Below, one piece after another: positions 62,786 to 64,000 of a DNA stretch of 64,000 nt. The notes below the pieces were generated by a model. That model was not told the DNA's origin. It ran no database searches and was given only the letters and a program-made list of their open reading frames with translations. Origin of the DNA: Bradyrhizobium huanghuaihaiense (GTDB taxonomy: Bacteria; Pseudomonadota; Alphaproteobacteria; Rhizobiales; Xanthobacteraceae); assembly GCF_007830635.1 (NCBI RefSeq), contig NZ_VLLA01000014.1, forward strand, positions 1-64,000, written 5' to 3'. A program made the translations under genes and the position numbers. Position 1 is the first letter of the stretch; the number at the start of each line of letters is the position of its first letter.

Positions 62786-62846
62786 GGCGTCAGCAGCAAC
62801 CCAAAGTTCAATAGTGAACAAAGAGCGGCCCGTGGCAGTTTACCTG

Positions 62847-62930
62847 GCATCACCGGCCGAGGCTCTGCCGTAGGCGTCGGTGGCTGAGAGACCGAGCGCG
62901 CTCCCGCCTGCAAAGCAAGGGAGCGCCGCC
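62847..62930 (+). promoter_or_regulatory. Conserved structured leader, copy 2
   Basis: Nearly identical to 60842-60926. TCGGT (62877-62881) pairs with ACCGA (62891-62895), and GCGCTCCC (62898-62905) pairs with GGGAGCGC (62919-62926). The last arm holds the ribosome binding site of the 62931 gene. Confidence 0.7.
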
Positions 62931-63110
62931 ATGGCCGACCACAATCACATTTCGCGCGTGCACTATCTGGCTGTCGAACTTGCCGCGCAGAACGCCCTGA
63001 TGCGCGAGCTGGTGGCGGAGGCGGCGAAAGTGCTGCAACTGCCCGTGCCGGATGCGTTTCTCGGCCGCAAGACACAGGAGCCATTCCCCTGGGAGAAGCC
63101 TCGCGCCTGA
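62931..63110 (+). CDS. Small protein of a two-member paralogous family, member 2
   Basis: The 59-residue protein starts MADHNHISRVHYLAVELAAQ and shares the MADH start, LA.E.A.QN helix and PDAFLGRKTQEPF motif with the 60927 protein, but is 17 residues shorter at the C-terminus. About half of the aligned residues are identical. Unknown function. Confidence 0.7.
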   Translation: MADHNHISRVHYLAVELAAQNALMRELVAEAAKVLQLPVPDAFLGRKTQEPFPWEKPRA

Positions 63111-63346
63111 ACGCGCTCGCTTGCTTCTGCGTCATGGGGGCCATGGAAACAGACCCGTTTTTCCGGCGCGCCGGCTTGCTTCAGCGGTATGGCAGTCGGT
63201 AAGGCATTCCAACACCACCCGTAAGCCATTGATCGCGCAAGAGAGGCCTACTGTGCATGGGGTTGTTTTGCAGCTTTATGCGGGTCGGCGCGTCCATGGC
63301 CATGCTGGCCCGGAGCCGCCCCCCATCCGCCTGCGTCCCGTGATCC
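63111..63346. other. Stretch with no gene
   Basis: 236 bases without a supported frame or repeat. Confidence 0.4.
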
Positions 63347-63436
63347 CTAAAGCAGCACCAGCAGTGCGATGCCGATCACCAACACCACGAAGCCAGCCGC
63401 TGTCGCGGCGGCAAATGACCGCTCTACGTTATCCAT
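63347..63436 (-). CDS. Tiny single-pass membrane peptide
   Basis: A 29-residue frame (MDNVERSFAAATAAGFVVLV, then IGIALLVLL) with one membrane helix. It has a plausible composition for small membrane proteins, but nothing else confirms it. Confidence 0.4.
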   Translation of the reverse strand: MDNVERSFAAATAAGFVVLVIGIALLVLL

Positions 63437-63678
63437 GATGATGCCACCCCGTTGCCGGCGCGCCACGTTTCCCCCATGGCACGACCGGACGTTGCGGAAT
63501 CTCGCCTGCTGCTGTGGCCCGAGTGGTGCGATCGGGTGGCCAAATTGGGACCGGTGCGGGGCCAGTCTGCGGCCTGCTCAGCGCTGCTTTCGTTTTCGCC
63601 GTCAGGCGTCTGTAAGCCAACGCGCCTAGTGTCGACGAGCCCTGTGGACCAACACCGGGCCTCCATACCAGTCGACGA

Positions 63679-63705
63679 CCCCGCTCTCACCGAGCGGGGT
63701 TTTCT
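63679..63705 (+). terminator. Terminator-like hairpin
   Basis: CCCCGCTC (63679-63686) and GAGCGGGG (63692-63699) followed by TTTTCTG. Confidence 0.75.
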
Positions 63706-63837
63706 GTTTGCGAGCCTGTGCGCGGTGATGCCTGCCGAATCGATTCGCGAGCCTGTCAGGCTGCCGTAAGCTCAGCCGGTTAGGGTCTTTCGGCTTATGG
63801 TGTTGCAGCCCAGCACCTCAGCCTCCAATAACCTTTG

Positions 63838-63869
63838 CCCCGCTTGGCTCTCCCCAGGCGGGGTTTTTT
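63838..63869 (+). terminator. Terminator-like hairpin
   Basis: CCCCGC (63838-63843) and GCGGGG (63858-63863) followed by TTTTTT. No gene directly before either of the two hairpins in 63437-63885 was recognised. Confidence 0.75.
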
Positions 63870-63885
63870 CATGCGTGCCCGCCGT

Positions 63886-64000
63886 TCACGCCCCGCCCTC
63901 CTCCCGCGTCAGCCGCAGCGAGAAGGCACGGATCGCGGGCGCCGCCAGCAGCACCATGGGCAGCATCGCGGCCCATGCGATCAGCCACGACACCATCCAG
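63886..64000 (-). CDS. DUF2798-like membrane protein, C-terminal part
   Basis: The last 37 codons of a leftward gene cut by the window end. The sequence has VSWLIAWAAMLPMVLLAAPA followed by an arginine-rich tail (IRAFSLRLTREEGGA). This resembles the second helix of the two-helix DUF2798 membrane proteins. The rest of the gene is outside the window. Confidence 0.5.
   Translation of the reverse strand, partial: WMVSWLIAWAAMLPMVLLAAPAIRAFSLRLTREEGGA

Overview
The window is chromosomal DNA of a high-GC alphaproteobacterium, most probably Bradyrhizobium or a close relative. This is inferred from protein resemblance, the alphaproteobacterial LexA box (GAAC-N7-GAAC) at recA, the F1-ATPase zeta-subunit gene, separate purS/purQ/small purL genes, and many long palindromic intergenic repeats of the kind common in Bradyrhizobium. 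No tRNA, rRNA, CRISPR array or complete prophage was seen.

Layout. 1-400: edge of an IS110-family element whose structured leader abuts murI. 404-4818: murI, an HpcH/HpaI aldolase, a cupin, an E2-like acyltransferase, rpsD and a small ParD/ParE-type toxin-antitoxin pair. 4839-9496: threonine aldolase, two tandem serine hydrolases, and grxD followed by a macro-domain gene. 9821-13806: ergothioneine genes egtB-egtD, a LtrA membrane protein and bolA. 14004-17097: small enzymes and membrane proteins. 17219-26859: purine genes purL, purQ and purS-purC in separate blocks, mixed with transporters, a CPBP protease and a CorA channel. 27191-29430: ATPase zeta subunit, then a divergent LysR/PEP-mutase-like pair.

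29417-39952 is the most coherent accessory block. It holds a cyanate operon (substrate-binding protein, permease, ATPase, cyanase) read leftward from a sigma-54 promoter, with a divergent sigma-54 activator gene and an inverted repeat between them. Beside it lie a double-rhodanese sulfurtransferase, an acyl-CoA-dehydrogenase-like protein and an OsmC protein, then a TetR gene. Downstream of cynS its 3' end is duplicated as a fragment, with an unrecognised tryptophan-rich gene between the two copies. 40317-44700: a frameshifted diguanylate cyclase, a lower-GC HEPN-like gene and a large TPR protein.

44919-59649: a TrmJ-DUF559 fusion, icd, a DUF3455 protein, a cyclic-nucleotide-gated channel, alaS, the glycine cleavage genes gcvT-gcvH-gcvP behind a tandem glycine riboswitch, and recA with its SOS promoter. 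59700-63800 is an island of very small genes separated by recurring GGCCGCC hairpins. Two paralogous genes there share a nearly identical leader of about 85 nt that can fold over the ribosome binding site. The leader is better conserved than the proteins, which makes it the best candidate here for something undescribed. The window ends inside a DUF2798-like gene.
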